Virus record (IMG/VR): IMGVR_UViG_3300018083_000064
Location: 1 to 39,836 of that record
Strand: one strand, 5' to 3'
Origin: a virus
DNA length: 39,836 bases
The stretch's first letter is position 1; every line of letters starts with the position of its first letter. Made by a program: the position numbers and the translations under genes. This document shows, in pieces, positions 13,598-22,965 of this stretch. The notes under the pieces were generated by a model, which worked only from the letters and a program-made list of their open reading frames with translations, did no database searches and was not told the DNA's origin.

Positions 13598-13867
13598 TCA
13601 TGTTCCTCGCCACAGCCCATAGGCGATCATCAGGCATCCGGCGACGTAGAACGGTATCCGCCAGTTGAACGGGTCGCCGTCCATGATCCGGTCGATGGCG
13701 TTGCCGATCGTGCCGACGAGCAGCACCATCAGGCCGATGCTGGCCATTTTGTCGCCCCACCTGCGTGACCTGTCGAACGGGACGCCGACGAGCGAGCCGA
13801 CCGCCAGGCATGACGCGCCGATCACGGCCAGCCAGGCGACTTCGGCGCCGATCGCCGCGACGATCAC
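13598..13867 (-). CDS. 89-aa membrane protein (three spans), holin candidate
   Basis: GTG 13867 overlaps the endolysin stop (GTGA). Three hydrophobic segments (about 1-26, 42-58, 70-85) separated by charged loops. A class I holin could look like this, and it directly follows the endolysin gene, the usual holin position. Confidence 0.65.
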   Translation of the reverse strand: MIVAAIGAEVAWLAVIGASCLAVGSLVGVPFDRSRRWGDKMASIGLMVLLVGTIGNAIDRIMDGDPFNWRIPFYVAGCLMIAYGLWRGT

Positions 13868-14604
13868 CGCAGGACGCGTATCCAGGCTTCGACTTGCGAT
13901 CGTGACCGGTCGCGGATCATCACCTGGCCGGGGCTGCCGGTGTTGCCCTCGATCGACCTGAACCCCTGCCCGACCGTCCATTCCAGGAACATGCCGGTGT
14001 GGTCTGGTACGCCGCCGTCCCAGTCGAACGCGATCACGTCGCCGTGGCGGGGCGTGCCGACCGCCATCAGGTGATTGCGGTGATTGACGGCGTCGCCCGA
14101 CATGAACGGCACGTACGCGTACGTGTTGCCGCGCGCGAACGCGACCGAGTACGGGTCATGGCACCACGTCACGAACATCGCGCACCACGGGCCGCGCATG
14201 CCGTACCAGTCGCAGAACTCGACGTCGTTGTCGCCTACCTCACGCACACCTAGCTTCGTGCGGGCTCGCAGCACGGCCTTCGGCCCGATCTGCTGGTCTT
14301 TGTCGGCCATCGCTTTCTTGCGGGCCGGGCGCCGGGCCTGCCACTTCGCCGGTAGCTTCGCGTCGCCGACGAGGATGTTGTCGAGCGTCGGCCCGTATGA
14401 GTGGTTCACGAGGTCGGTGGGGAACCCGAGCAGGAACTTGGCCCGGTAGGCGGCGGCGCCGGTGACGACCCCGTACTGGCTGTCGATGGCCCCGGCGAGG
14501 AAGTCGCCGTACCTGTTCGTGTTCAGGTGCCGTTGCGCCGTTTTGACGTTCGGGCCGCGCGTCGGCGGCGACGTCAGCGTCAACGTGACGGGGAAGTCGG
14601 TCAT
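13864..14604 (-). CDS. CHAP-domain endolysin with N-terminal peptidoglycan-binding domain
   Basis: 246 residues. The N-terminal 80 residues look like a peptidoglycan-binding module (GPNVKTAQRHLN, AYRAKFLLGFP). The catalytic domain (about 105-246) is of the CHAP/NlpC cysteine type: PWCAMFVTWC with Cys141, GDVIAFDWDG, His202 in PDHTG, and Glu219/Asn221 in IEGNT. It would cleave peptide bonds in peptidoglycan to release progeny. There is no signal peptide, so a holin is needed. The ATG has no clear Shine-Dalgarno site. It opens the lysis cassette. Confidence 0.85.
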   Translation of the reverse strand: MTDFPVTLTLTSPPTRGPNVKTAQRHLNTNRYGDFLAGAIDSQYGVVTGAAAYRAKFLLGFPTDLVNHSYGPTLDNILVGDAKLPAKWQARRPARKKAMADKDQQIGPKAVLRARTKLGVREVGDNDVEFCDWYGMRGPWCAMFVTWCHDPYSVAFARGNTYAYVPFMSGDAVNHRNHLMAVGTPRHGDVIAFDWDGGVPDHTGMFLEWTVGQGFRSIEGNTGSPGQVMIRDRSRSQVEAWIRVLR

Positions 14605-14626
14605 GGGCTGATGGTACGCCGTCGGG

Positions 14627-15346
14627 TCACAGGGCTTGCACCCCTGCGTAGATCAGCCAGCCCTCGATCACGAGGTACGGCGGCTTGTTCTCGTGGGCTG
14701 TGCCGCTACCGGCGCTGGCCGCTGCCAGCGACCCGGCGTTCACGCTGCCCGACAGGCTGTGCGTGTGCCCCGAGTCGGTGTGCACGTGCGTGCTTGACGC
14801 GAGCGACCCGCCCGACACGTTCGTGCTGTTGCCGCCGAGCCCGGCCGACGGCATCGACAGGCTCGACGCGCCGATGTTCGCCTGGCCGGACGCGACCGAC
14901 AGCGAGTGGCCGGGCGCCCCGGTGATGGTGTGCGCGTGCGCGGCCAGCTCGGCCGTCGACAGCGCGACCGTTTCGGCGCCGCCTGTCGACCCGGCCGCGA
15001 CCGCGAACCCGCCCGACGTGTTCCTCGGGACGAGCACGCGGCCCATCATGTTCGGCAGCGTGAACGTCGCGGTGCCGTCGCCGACCCCGTACTTCGTGCC
15101 GTACTCGTTGAACAGTTGCGGCCACTTCGTCCGGCCGACCGTCGCCCCGTTCGCCAGCAGGAACGACGGCTTCACTTCCTGCTCGCCGGTCAGTGACGCG
15201 ATCGTCGCGGCCAGGTACGGCACCGCGAGCCCCACGAAGATCGGCACAGCGGTCTTTTCCAGGACGGCCAGGCGGGCGGCCAGGTCACCGAGGTCGACCG
15301 CGACAGCCTCGTCGGGTGTTGTCTCGCCTGGCGGCGTCTTGCTCAT
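14627..15346 (-). CDS. tail-collar-domain tail fibre protein
   Basis: 239 residues; ATG 15346 overlaps the hub gene stop (ATGA). A short helical N-terminus (about 18-55) would anchor or trimerise it. The collar domain follows (FLLANGATVGRTKWPQLF, then DGTATFTLPNMMGRVLV). The C-terminal half is Gly/Ser-rich with His-x-His clusters (HAHTI, HVHTDSGHTHS), the metal-binding pattern of trimeric T4 gp12-like tips, and ends in NKPPYLVIEGWLIYAG. It probably forms the distal tip of a short fibre that contacts the host. Confidence 0.85.
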   Translation of the reverse strand: MSKTPPGETTPDEAVAVDLGDLAARLAVLEKTAVPIFVGLAVPYLAATIASLTGEQEVKPSFLLANGATVGRTKWPQLFNEYGTKYGVGDGTATFTLPNMMGRVLVPRNTSGGFAVAAGSTGGAETVALSTAELAAHAHTITGAPGHSLSVASGQANIGASSLSMPSAGLGGNSTNVSGGSLASSTHVHTDSGHTHSLSGSVNAGSLAAASAGSGTAHENKPPYLVIEGWLIYAGVQAL

Positions 15347-17169
15347 TCGGGTGTGACCAGCAGGTCGGTCATGCGTTCGATGCCGTCGTCGCCTATCTGG
15401 AGGTTCCAGCCGTAGCAGCGCATGATGCCGCTGAACCCGCCGCGTAGCGACTCGTCGGCGGTGACCGTGAACGTGTCGCCGGGGTGCAGGTGCGTCCACG
15501 GTTCGGGTGTCAGCCCGGCGAACGGCGTCAGGTTCACGATCTCCCTTGACCGGATGCGGTACCCGAGCTCCTCCTGCGTCAGGGCGACGAGGAACTCGTG
15601 GTTCGTGACGTCGGTGAACGAGTCGACGGCCTCGAGGAGCCCGTAGCTGAGCGTGGCGCCGGGCGACTCCTCGCTGTATGACTCGGTGGCGCCGATGCCG
15701 TGCACCTGGCTGGCCATCAGGTCGGCGTTTTCGTCGCGGTTGACGGCGGCGATGTTCTTCGAGCCGGTGCCCCATTCGAGCACGACGGTCGGCTGATGCT
15801 GCCCCAACCGGCCGAACACGCTGAGGATGTTGAGGGTGCCTTCTTCGCGGTCGACGGGGCGGACTTCGAAGTCGAACCCGTTGAAGGCGTTCGACAGGTC
15901 GATGACGGCGCTGCCGATCGACTTGCGGGTGTACTCGACGTACCTCACGGGCGTCGTTTCGAACGTGCCTTCTGATGTGTTCATGCCTGTGAAGTTGCGG
16001 GCGTTCGTGTAGTCGACGAGCTGCCGTACGATCTGTGCGCCGTCGGTGTTGTCGAGCTTGAACAGCGGCCCCGTGAACCTTGACGTGAGCCGCTGTAACG
16101 AGTCGAACGCGGTCACCCGTGTGACGGCCCTGCCTGAGCTGTCACCGCTGTCGGCGAGCAGCCATATTTCACCGGCGAACCTGATGACGTACTGCGTCGA
16201 CCCGTCGGCCATCACTTCTTCCCGGTACGCCTTCACGACCCTGAACTTGTTCAGCCACGGCAGCCCGTCAGGGGCGAGCCCCTGGATGCGGGGATGGTCG
16301 GACGGGATCTGGAACGTGACCTTGGCCTGCTTGTTCATCCGGCCCTCGTACGACCTGTCGCTGGCGGCGCCGTCGAGCACTTTCATCGGTACCCCGGCAC
16401 GGTCGCACAGCACGAACCTCCACTTGACCTGCTCGCGGGGCTGCGCCGAGCTGGCGACGATGCCGTTGCCGACCTTGGCGGGGTCGGTCGTGCCGGGGTT
16501 CGTGCCGCCGGGGTCTGTTTCGCCGGGGTTCTGTCCGGCTTCGCCGTACGTGACGACGAGCACCGGCGCGGCCAGGGCCGACTGCGTCGGTATCAGCGAA
16601 CGCCGGGTGATGTACCCGCCGAACTGGAAGGAGTACACCTGGTAGGGCGCTGCGTTCGTCGCGTAGATGTAGATGCGGTTGTTGCCGGTCGGCGAGCCGC
16701 CGGTGACGTGTAGGCGCAGGCCGGTGACGCCGGTCTTGTTTATCGACGCGAGCGACGTCAGCTCAAGGCTGATCTCGCCTTCGCGTGTCGCGATCGACGA
16801 CAGCAGCGTGCCGCCGTGCGCGTTCGTTCCGGCGGTCGTGGTGTAGTCCGACGTGTCGGTGACGGTGCCTGCGTCGTACCAGTCGGCGCTAAGGGCTCGG
16901 GCGTCCGATGACGCGACGCCGCCTTCGGCGTGCACGTTCAGCACGAGCCTGGCCGACTGGATCGTCGCGTCGTCGGGTATCAGCGCCGTGTTGAACCGGA
17001 TCAACGCGACCGCGATCGTGTACGACGTGCCGATCTTGCCGCGTATGACAGGCAGCAGGCTGCTGTTCACCTGCGCGCCCTGGTAGGCGGGCGGGTATGA
17101 CGAGCTGTTCCCGAACGCGTAGCTGTCGCCGTTCGACGGGAACGTCGTAGGGAATTCCAGGGTCGGCAT
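15343..17169 (-). CDS. tail hub/minor tail protein fused to an N-terminal DNRLRE-like domain
   Basis: 608 residues. Residues 1-210 form an all-beta domain with IRFNTALIPDDATIQSARL, the signature style of DNRLRE-type surface modules. A Gly/Pro/Thr/Asp-rich linker (211-235) follows. The remaining 370 residues match siphovirus hub (Tal/gp27-like) proteins: a beta domain around FQIPSDHPRI, FAGEIW, then a long middle part and a C-terminal beta domain with LHPGDTFTVTADE. Hub proteins close the tail tube and organise the baseplate. The N-terminal fusion could help bind the cell surface. Confidence 0.75.
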   Translation of the reverse strand: MPTLEFPTTFPSNGDSYAFGNSSSYPPAYQGAQVNSSLLPVIRGKIGTSYTIAVALIRFNTALIPDDATIQSARLVLNVHAEGGVASSDARALSADWYDAGTVTDTSDYTTTAGTNAHGGTLLSSIATREGEISLELTSLASINKTGVTGLRLHVTGGSPTGNNRIYIYATNAAPYQVYSFQFGGYITRRSLIPTQSALAAPVLVVTYGEAGQNPGETDPGGTNPGTTDPAKVGNGIVASSAQPREQVKWRFVLCDRAGVPMKVLDGAASDRSYEGRMNKQAKVTFQIPSDHPRIQGLAPDGLPWLNKFRVVKAYREEVMADGSTQYVIRFAGEIWLLADSGDSSGRAVTRVTAFDSLQRLTSRFTGPLFKLDNTDGAQIVRQLVDYTNARNFTGMNTSEGTFETTPVRYVEYTRKSIGSAVIDLSNAFNGFDFEVRPVDREEGTLNILSVFGRLGQHQPTVVLEWGTGSKNIAAVNRDENADLMASQVHGIGATESYSEESPGATLSYGLLEAVDSFTDVTNHEFLVALTQEELGYRIRSREIVNLTPFAGLTPEPWTHLHPGDTFTVTADESLRGGFSGIMRCYGWNLQIGDDGIERMTDLLVTPE

Positions 17170-17172
17170 CGG

Positions 17173-18180
17173 TCAGGGGTAATTACCGACGCACCACATT
17201 GCGAGGTCGACACGATCGACGACAGCGGCCACGTTCGCCTCCACCCGCGCGTTCACCCACCTGTTCGCCGCCGACCCGCCGATGAAGTACGGGCCTATCG
17301 TCACTTCGATGTTCGTCGGCTGCGACGCGACGGTCACGGCCATCACCTGCGTCGACTCGATGCCCCCCGACTCGGTGACGGCAGTCACTTTCCGCCAGCC
17401 GCCGGACGCGTGATAGTTGAAGTACGCTTTCACCCTGACCATGTAGTGCGCCGGGGTTCGGGCGAATACGTGTACGGCGTCGGTGGCGATGTTCAGCTGG
17501 CCGTCGTCGTCGACAGCCTCTGTGTCCAGGGTTATGTCGGTCGGTGTCGACGCGGCCAGGGTGACGTCGGCGAGCCGGTGGCACATCACATGGCAGAACC
17601 GGTGCGCGTCGTAGCGCGGCCTGATGTTCGTGCCGCCGTTGTAGCTGTCGCCGAATGAGTCGATGTTCGCGGTCGTGATCGTCGTCGCCGCGGCCGGTAC
17701 CAGCACGTTCGCGAGCAGCATGCTGTTCGCCGGTACGGCGGCGGCGCCGGTCAGGTTCACGAGCGTGGCCCCGGCCGTCGCCGTGCCGGGCACGACCTGG
17801 AACACAGCGTCGTAGTTCGCGCCGCCGTCGGCGAGCCCGTCACGGATGGTGACGACGACCCGGTCGATCCTTGGCAGGGTCGCGTGCGCGGCCGTGAACG
17901 TCGTCAGCCAGTCGGCGGTCGGCGAGCCCGGCGTGCCGCTGTTGCTCGTGTTGCGGTTCATCACCTGGCGTGGCGCGTTGTTCGACTGCTGGAGAACCCA
18001 CGCGTAGCCGCCCAGTACGTCCGCGCTCATGTTCGCCCCGGCCGCTTTCTGCGTCACCTGGAAGTCGGCGAGACTGAGCACGCCCGACGGGCCGCCGACC
18101 AGCCGCATCATCTCGTAGAAACGGTGATAGGCGAACTCGATGTCCGACTTCTGCATCGGGAACGGCATGTCGAGCGTCAC
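17173..18180 (-). CDS. baseplate/receptor-binding candidate, minor tail protein
   Basis: 335 residues, GTG with AAGGAGG upstream. The N-terminal 190 residues follow a pattern common in siphovirus baseplate proteins: GVLSLADFQVTQKAAGANM, a GGYAW strand, LPRIDRVVVTIRD, then a run of small beta segments with ANVLVPAAATTIT. The C-terminal 140 residues are a beta-sandwich-like domain that could bind receptors. It lies between the distal tail and hub genes. The exact role is inferred from position. Confidence 0.7.
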   Translation of the reverse strand: MTLDMPFPMQKSDIEFAYHRFYEMMRLVGGPSGVLSLADFQVTQKAAGANMSADVLGGYAWVLQQSNNAPRQVMNRNTSNSGTPGSPTADWLTTFTAAHATLPRIDRVVVTIRDGLADGGANYDAVFQVVPGTATAGATLVNLTGAAAVPANSMLLANVLVPAAATTITTANIDSFGDSYNGGTNIRPRYDAHRFCHVMCHRLADVTLAASTPTDITLDTEAVDDDGQLNIATDAVHVFARTPAHYMVRVKAYFNYHASGGWRKVTAVTESGGIESTQVMAVTVASQPTNIEVTIGPYFIGGSAANRWVNARVEANVAAVVDRVDLAMWCVGNYP

Positions 18181-18192
18181 TCGTGTTCCTCC

Positions 18193-19770
18193 TTACACGT
18201 AGCCGTCGCGCCAGTACGTTCGCACCTTCGCGATCGACGCGGCCGTACCGCCGAAGAAGTTGATCGTGTTCAGGCCGACAGCGAGCTGCGGCAGCCGCGC
18301 GGTGCCGACGTCGAGATAGCTGATAAGTGACGCGTCGGTGTCGCCGTTCAGGGTGATCGTGTTCTGTCGCACGTCCACTTCGGCGTAGTCGCCCGACGCG
18401 ATCGTCAGGCCCATCAGCGTGAACATCTCGCCGGTCTCGGCGAGCTGCACGGCCGGGCTCGTGGCAGGCCCGTAGATCAAGAACCGTGGCCATGTCGGTG
18501 ACGTGCCGCCGTTCACGACGACGGCGGCGACGGCGTACGTGGTGACGCCGAACCCGACAGGGAACCCGAACGGGAACGAGAACGAACCGGCCCCGGCGAC
18601 GATCGTGCCGGTGTCAGCCGAGAACTCGGCCGTGCTGTAGATCAGCGGGTCACCGGCCTGTAACGCGACCTGCCACTGTTTCAGCGGCCCGACGCCTTGT
18701 ATGTCGATCGAGTCCATCAGGCGGACGGTCAGCTGCCGCTCGGTGCCGCCCGACGGCACGAACCTGAGCGTGCCGTCGGCCCGCGTCAGGCTGTCGGTGT
18801 AGGCGCGCAGCCGGTCTTCCCACCGGCGCCGCCTGGCCAGCATCACGTCGTCGCCGGTCGACTCCCACGTCGGCGTGTTCACGAGCGACATGCTGGCGGC
18901 CGCGCTGCTGTACCCGTTCCCGAGGGTCGTGCCGGACCCGGCGCTGGCGTAATAGATAAAGCCGGGGTTCGTGTCGGCCTGGGCGGGGTACACGACAAGC
19001 TCGATCTGGTCATACAGGCGGCGTATCTCGTCGGGTGTCAGCACCTCCCTGACGAACACGATCGGCCCGCGTATCTGGCCGTCAAGGTAGTTCGTCGCGG
19101 ACGACGAGTCGCGGCCGACGACGAAGAAGAACCCGCTCGTCGATTGCAGGGCGGCGCCGGGCGTCCAGGCGGCCCCGACCGTTTTCGTCAGGGTCTCGGC
19201 GATGCCGTTCACGTAGATCGCGGCTTCGCCTGTCGCGTTGTCGAACGAATTCGCGATGTGATACCACGTCCCGGCGGTCAGGGTCGTCGAGCCTGTCCAC
19301 TGATGCAGCACAGCACCCGACGACGCCGTGATCTCGAGCCGCAGCCTGTACGGGTTCGTCGAGAACTGGTCGGCGATCAGCAGCCCATGATTCGTCTTGT
19401 CCCATATCCGGGGCAGCGTGACCGTCGACAGCGAACGCCACTTGATCCATGACGCCCATGTGTGCTTGCCCGTCGCCTCGGGCTGCACGTACACGCTGTC
19501 GGCGACGGTCATGTACTGCGACGTACCGTTGAACGTGATCGCCCACGGCGGCGACGTGGCCTTGATGACGCCGCCGAGTATCGGGTAGCGGGCGCCCCGG
19601 TACGACGGGTAAATGTAGGCGCCGTCAGCGGCCGGTAGCGGCTCCGACGCGACCCTGAGCTGCGCGCCGTCCATGTTGCCGACCTCCCTGACGTGTATCC
19701 CGTCGCCGGACTGGACGAAGCTGATCGTGCCTAGCGGCGTGTCGAGGTACCACGGTATCGCGATCTCCAC
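18193..19770 (-). CDS. distal tail protein (Dit) with inserted LamG/ConA-like lectin domain
   Basis: 525 residues, GTG start six bases after the tape measure stop. The N-terminal 75 residues and C-terminal 230 residues resemble siphovirus Dit proteins (KQWQVALQAGDPLIYS, FTLMGLTIASGDYAEVDV and the closing TINFFGG). Between them (about 75-260) lies a complete LamG/concanavalin-type beta-sandwich: ITFNGTSQYMTVADS, WASWIKW, TAGTWYHIANSFDNATGEAAIYVNG and a late DGQIRGPIVF strand. Dit forms the ring joining tail tube and hub; such evolved Dits with lectin inserts can bind host glycans early in adsorption. Confidence 0.8.
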   Translation of the reverse strand: MEIAIPWYLDTPLGTISFVQSGDGIHVREVGNMDGAQLRVASEPLPAADGAYIYPSYRGARYPILGGVIKATSPPWAITFNGTSQYMTVADSVYVQPEATGKHTWASWIKWRSLSTVTLPRIWDKTNHGLLIADQFSTNPYRLRLEITASSGAVLHQWTGSTTLTAGTWYHIANSFDNATGEAAIYVNGIAETLTKTVGAAWTPGAALQSTSGFFFVVGRDSSSATNYLDGQIRGPIVFVREVLTPDEIRRLYDQIELVVYPAQADTNPGFIYYASAGSGTTLGNGYSSAAASMSLVNTPTWESTGDDVMLARRRRWEDRLRAYTDSLTRADGTLRFVPSGGTERQLTVRLMDSIDIQGVGPLKQWQVALQAGDPLIYSTAEFSADTGTIVAGAGSFSFPFGFPVGFGVTTYAVAAVVVNGGTSPTWPRFLIYGPATSPAVQLAETGEMFTLMGLTIASGDYAEVDVRQNTITLNGDTDASLISYLDVGTARLPQLAVGLNTINFFGGTAASIAKVRTYWRDGYV

Positions 19771-19776
19771 CGTCTC

Positions 19777-22700
19777 CTACTTCCCGAAGGCGGCGGCGGC
19801 CGCCCGCTCGGCGCGTTTCATGTTCGCGAACTGATCCTCGGGCTGCCGGTTGAAGTTCTGTACGACGGTGACGCCGGCAGCCCCGGCCGTTGATCCCATC
19901 GTCATTCCGCCAGGGCCGGGGCTGAATATGTTCGATCCCAGGTCGGTGTAGAACCCCTGCCTGGCCGACCATACGGCGTTCGCCTCAGCCTTTATCCGCT
20001 CCTGTATTTGCGCCTCGATCTCGGCGGCGGTCGGGCCTGAGTCGCCGCCACCTGCGCCGGTGTCGCCGCCGGTCGAACCGCCGGTGTCGGTGCCCTCGGT
20101 GTCGTCGGTGCCGCCGTCGACGGGGCCGGGCGGCGCGGTCGGCTGGTCGGCGATCGGGGCGACGACGCTGATGCCGAGTGACGGGTACTGCTTCTTCCAC
20201 CACTCGACCCCGCTGTCTTTCATCGACTGCCGCCAGTCGGAGTACTTGTCGAACAGCCGTTTCTCGTCGGCGGTGCGGTTGTCCTTGTCCTTCTTCGCGC
20301 CCGACACCATCACCTTGAACTCGTCGTAGGTCGGGGCGTTCACCCCGGCCACGTAGCCGCCCGCCTGGATCAGCGCGTCGACCTGCGCCTGCGTCGTGTC
20401 GGTCATCTCCGGGGTGGTGTCGTCATCCGAGATCTGGTCGGCGCCGCCGCCTCCACCCCCGCCGTCCTGGCCGCCACCTGGCGGCTTCGGCTTCGGCGGC
20501 TTCGGCTTCACCTTCGGCGTTTCGTGGTCGAGCAGCCAGGCGGCCTCGTCGAACTTCTTTTTCCAGGCGTCAAGGCCGGTGAGCTTGCCGCCGTTCTTCC
20601 ATTTCCACCATTTCTCGAACGCTTCTTTGCCGTGGCCGATCGCCTTGCCGAAGTAGTAGCCGCCCCACTTGAACGCCTTGCCTTTTTTCACTTCGGATTC
20701 GTACCGGCCGTGTTTCACAGCCCACTTGTCGTGTGCTTCTTTGTCCCATAGCAGGGCGGCGGGGCTGGCGGTCGAGCCGCCGATCGCGGCGTACCCGATG
20801 CTGAGCGGATTGAACCCGATGTGCAGGTGCGGTACCCCGGCGCCCTCGCCTGACTTCGCGAACGCCTCACCGGCCGCGACGTGCCCTGACACGCGCGACG
20901 ACACCATGTGCTTGTAGAACACGTCGCCGCCACCGTCGAGGTACAGGTGCACGCCGTAGCCGCCGTACCGTGACGAGCCCGGCCCGCCGTACGACGAGTG
21001 CCCGAGCGACCCGGCGCCGACCGCGACGATGTTCGTGCCGTGCGGGACCATGATGTCCCAGGCGTCGTCGTCCTGCCATATGTAGCCGTTCTCGGTTCGT
21101 GAGTGCGTGCCGCCGCCGGGGCCGCCCCCGAGCGACCCCCTGGGCGACGTCGGGAAGTAGTACCCGCCCTTCGCCATCGGCCCGCCGACCGTGACGCGCC
21201 TGAGCCCGACGGCCCGGCGCCACTCGTCGGGTGACAGGCCCGCGGCTGCGGCCGCCCTGGCCTGATGGATCGTCGTCATCACGGCCTCGCCTGGCGCGAC
21301 CATCGCGGGCACGCCGTCGACGCCGTACGACGTGCCGGGGTACAGGCCGATCAGGCCGCCGTGCTGCAACGTCGGCAGGTGCCCTATGTCGGGGCCGGGC
21401 AGGAAGTTGAACGCGTCGATGCCCTTGTTTATGACGCCGACGGCGGCGTTCCACACGGTGCGTATGCCGCCCACGAGGGCGCGGCCGATCGCGCCGCCTA
21501 TGTCGCCGATCTTGCCGGGTATGCCGGTGATGAACCCGACGACGACCCCGACTTTGTCCTGCACGAAGTTCTTGACGTCGTTCCAGCCGCCCTTCAGCTT
21601 GCCCCATATTTTCGAGCCGACGTCGCCGATCTTGCCGGGTATGTCTTTCACGAACCCGACTATGTCGCTGGCCTTCCCCTTGATCCAGCTGGCGGCCGAC
21701 GTGACGGCGTTCTTGGCGGCGTTGAACGCGTTCACGATCGCGTTCTTGACGGCTGTCATCGCCTGCACGATCTTGTCGCGGAAAAGGATGATCGCGACGA
21801 CGGGGCCGCCGATGATCGCGGCGAGCAACTTCCAGTGATCCTTGATCCAGTTGAACGCGACCTGCATCGCGCCCCACAGCTTGTCCACGATCGCCCTGAA
21901 CGTCTCGGAGTGCTTGTAGGCGATCACGAACGCGGCCACGAGCGCGGCGATCGCGATGATGACGAGCCCGATCGGGTTCGCGTCCATGGCGATGTTCAGC
22001 AGCCATTGCGCGGCCGTCACGAGCTTCGTCACGATCGCCAGCGCCTTGAACATCTCGACGATCTTCGTGATGATCGAGAACGCGACGAGCGACGCGCTGA
22101 CGGCAGCGAACGCGCCGACGAGTATCGCGAACGCCGTCTTGTTCCGTTCGGCCCACCCTGCCAGGCCAGCCAGCAGGTTCGCGACCCTTTCGACGACCGG
22201 CGCCAGCAGCGACCCCATCGCCTCTTGCAGGTTCTCGGTCGCGACGCCGATCTTCTCGGCGGCCCCGGCGCCGCTGTTGCCGTACGCCTCGGCCTGCCCC
22301 GCGAACGTGCCTTGCAGCTTCGCGAGTATCGTCTGCTGCGTCGCGGTCTTGTCGGCCGCCTTCGCCGCCGCGATCTGCTCGTCGGTCGCGTGCTTCGTCG
22401 ACTCCTTCAGCTTGTCCTGTGCGGTCGTGACCGGGGCTATGTCGATACCGAGCTTTTTCGCGGCACCCGCCGACCCCATGTACGCCTTCTGCAGCAGCTT
22501 GCTTGCGGCTTCGAGGCTCATGCCTTTCGCGCGGGCTATGTCGGCCGCGAGCCCGTTCAGCTTCAGCGCCTCGGTCACGTCGCCGGTCGTCCTGACGAGG
22601 TTCGTGAACGAGTCCTGTAGGTCTTCGTCGTCGAACGCGCTGAGCTGCGACTGCTTCTTGATCGTGTCGTCGATCTGCTTCGAATATTTCTCGTAGCTGA

Positions 22701-22965
22701 TGCCTGACGCCTTCAGCTGCGCCGTCATTTTCGCCTGCGATATTTCGGCGTCCTGGTACGCCTTGACGGCCTTCGTGGCGCCGACCGCGAGCAGCCCGAG
22801 CCCGGCGGCCCCGGCGACCCCGGCCGCCTTCCCCATCGTCGACATCCGCGACGTCGACGCCTTCAGGTCGCCCTCGGCCTCGCGCAGCCCCTTCTTCCAG
22901 CGGCTCGTGTCGGCCTCGATGATGCCGACGGCCTTGGCGACGGTCGACGACGACCCGAACGCCAT
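19777..22965 (-). CDS. tape measure protein with degenerate M23-like peptidase domain
   Basis: 1062 residues; ATG overlaps the chaperone stop (TGATG). The N-terminal 250 residues are helical (DTSRWKKGLREAEGDL near the start is typical), followed by long hydrophobic segments (about 285-350 and 383-398). The region about 630-740 looks like an M23 metallopeptidase (WDIMVPHGTNIVAVGAG, GYGVHLYLDGGG, PHLHIGFNP). The first zinc-ligand His of the usual HxxxD motif is replaced by Asp, while the HxH is present, so activity is uncertain. A Pro/Lys and Gly/Asp-rich disordered stretch and a C-terminal helix follow. Length sets tail length; about 1000 residues suggests a tail near 150 nm. Confidence 0.9.
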   Translation of the reverse strand: MAFGSSSTVAKAVGIIEADTSRWKKGLREAEGDLKASTSRMSTMGKAAGVAGAAGLGLLAVGATKAVKAYQDAEISQAKMTAQLKASGISYEKYSKQIDDTIKKQSQLSAFDDEDLQDSFTNLVRTTGDVTEALKLNGLAADIARAKGMSLEAASKLLQKAYMGSAGAAKKLGIDIAPVTTAQDKLKESTKHATDEQIAAAKAADKTATQQTILAKLQGTFAGQAEAYGNSGAGAAEKIGVATENLQEAMGSLLAPVVERVANLLAGLAGWAERNKTAFAILVGAFAAVSASLVAFSIITKIVEMFKALAIVTKLVTAAQWLLNIAMDANPIGLVIIAIAALVAAFVIAYKHSETFRAIVDKLWGAMQVAFNWIKDHWKLLAAIIGGPVVAIILFRDKIVQAMTAVKNAIVNAFNAAKNAVTSAASWIKGKASDIVGFVKDIPGKIGDVGSKIWGKLKGGWNDVKNFVQDKVGVVVGFITGIPGKIGDIGGAIGRALVGGIRTVWNAAVGVINKGIDAFNFLPGPDIGHLPTLQHGGLIGLYPGTSYGVDGVPAMVAPGEAVMTTIHQARAAAAAGLSPDEWRRAVGLRRVTVGGPMAKGGYYFPTSPRGSLGGGPGGGTHSRTENGYIWQDDDAWDIMVPHGTNIVAVGAGSLGHSSYGGPGSSRYGGYGVHLYLDGGGDVFYKHMVSSRVSGHVAAGEAFAKSGEGAGVPHLHIGFNPLSIGYAAIGGSTASPAALLWDKEAHDKWAVKHGRYESEVKKGKAFKWGGYYFGKAIGHGKEAFEKWWKWKNGGKLTGLDAWKKKFDEAAWLLDHETPKVKPKPPKPKPPGGGQDGGGGGGGADQISDDDTTPEMTDTTQAQVDALIQAGGYVAGVNAPTYDEFKVMVSGAKKDKDNRTADEKRLFDKYSDWRQSMKDSGVEWWKKQYPSLGISVVAPIADQPTAPPGPVDGGTDDTEGTDTGGSTGGDTGAGGGDSGPTAAEIEAQIQERIKAEANAVWSARQGFYTDLGSNIFSPGPGGMTMGSTAGAAGVTVVQNFNRQPEDQFANMKRAERAAAAAFGK

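Noticed and set aside
13287-13811. 174-codon minus-strand frame through the lysis genes
   Set aside because: Arg/Gly-rich and overlapping three supported genes; only its last 22 codons are of mild interest and are listed separately.
21265-22620. 451-codon plus-strand open frame opposite the tape measure gene
   Set aside because: Antisense to a well-supported gene; the translation is Arg/Asp/Val-rich low complexity, without a ribosome-binding site. It is a by-product of GC-rich codon bias.
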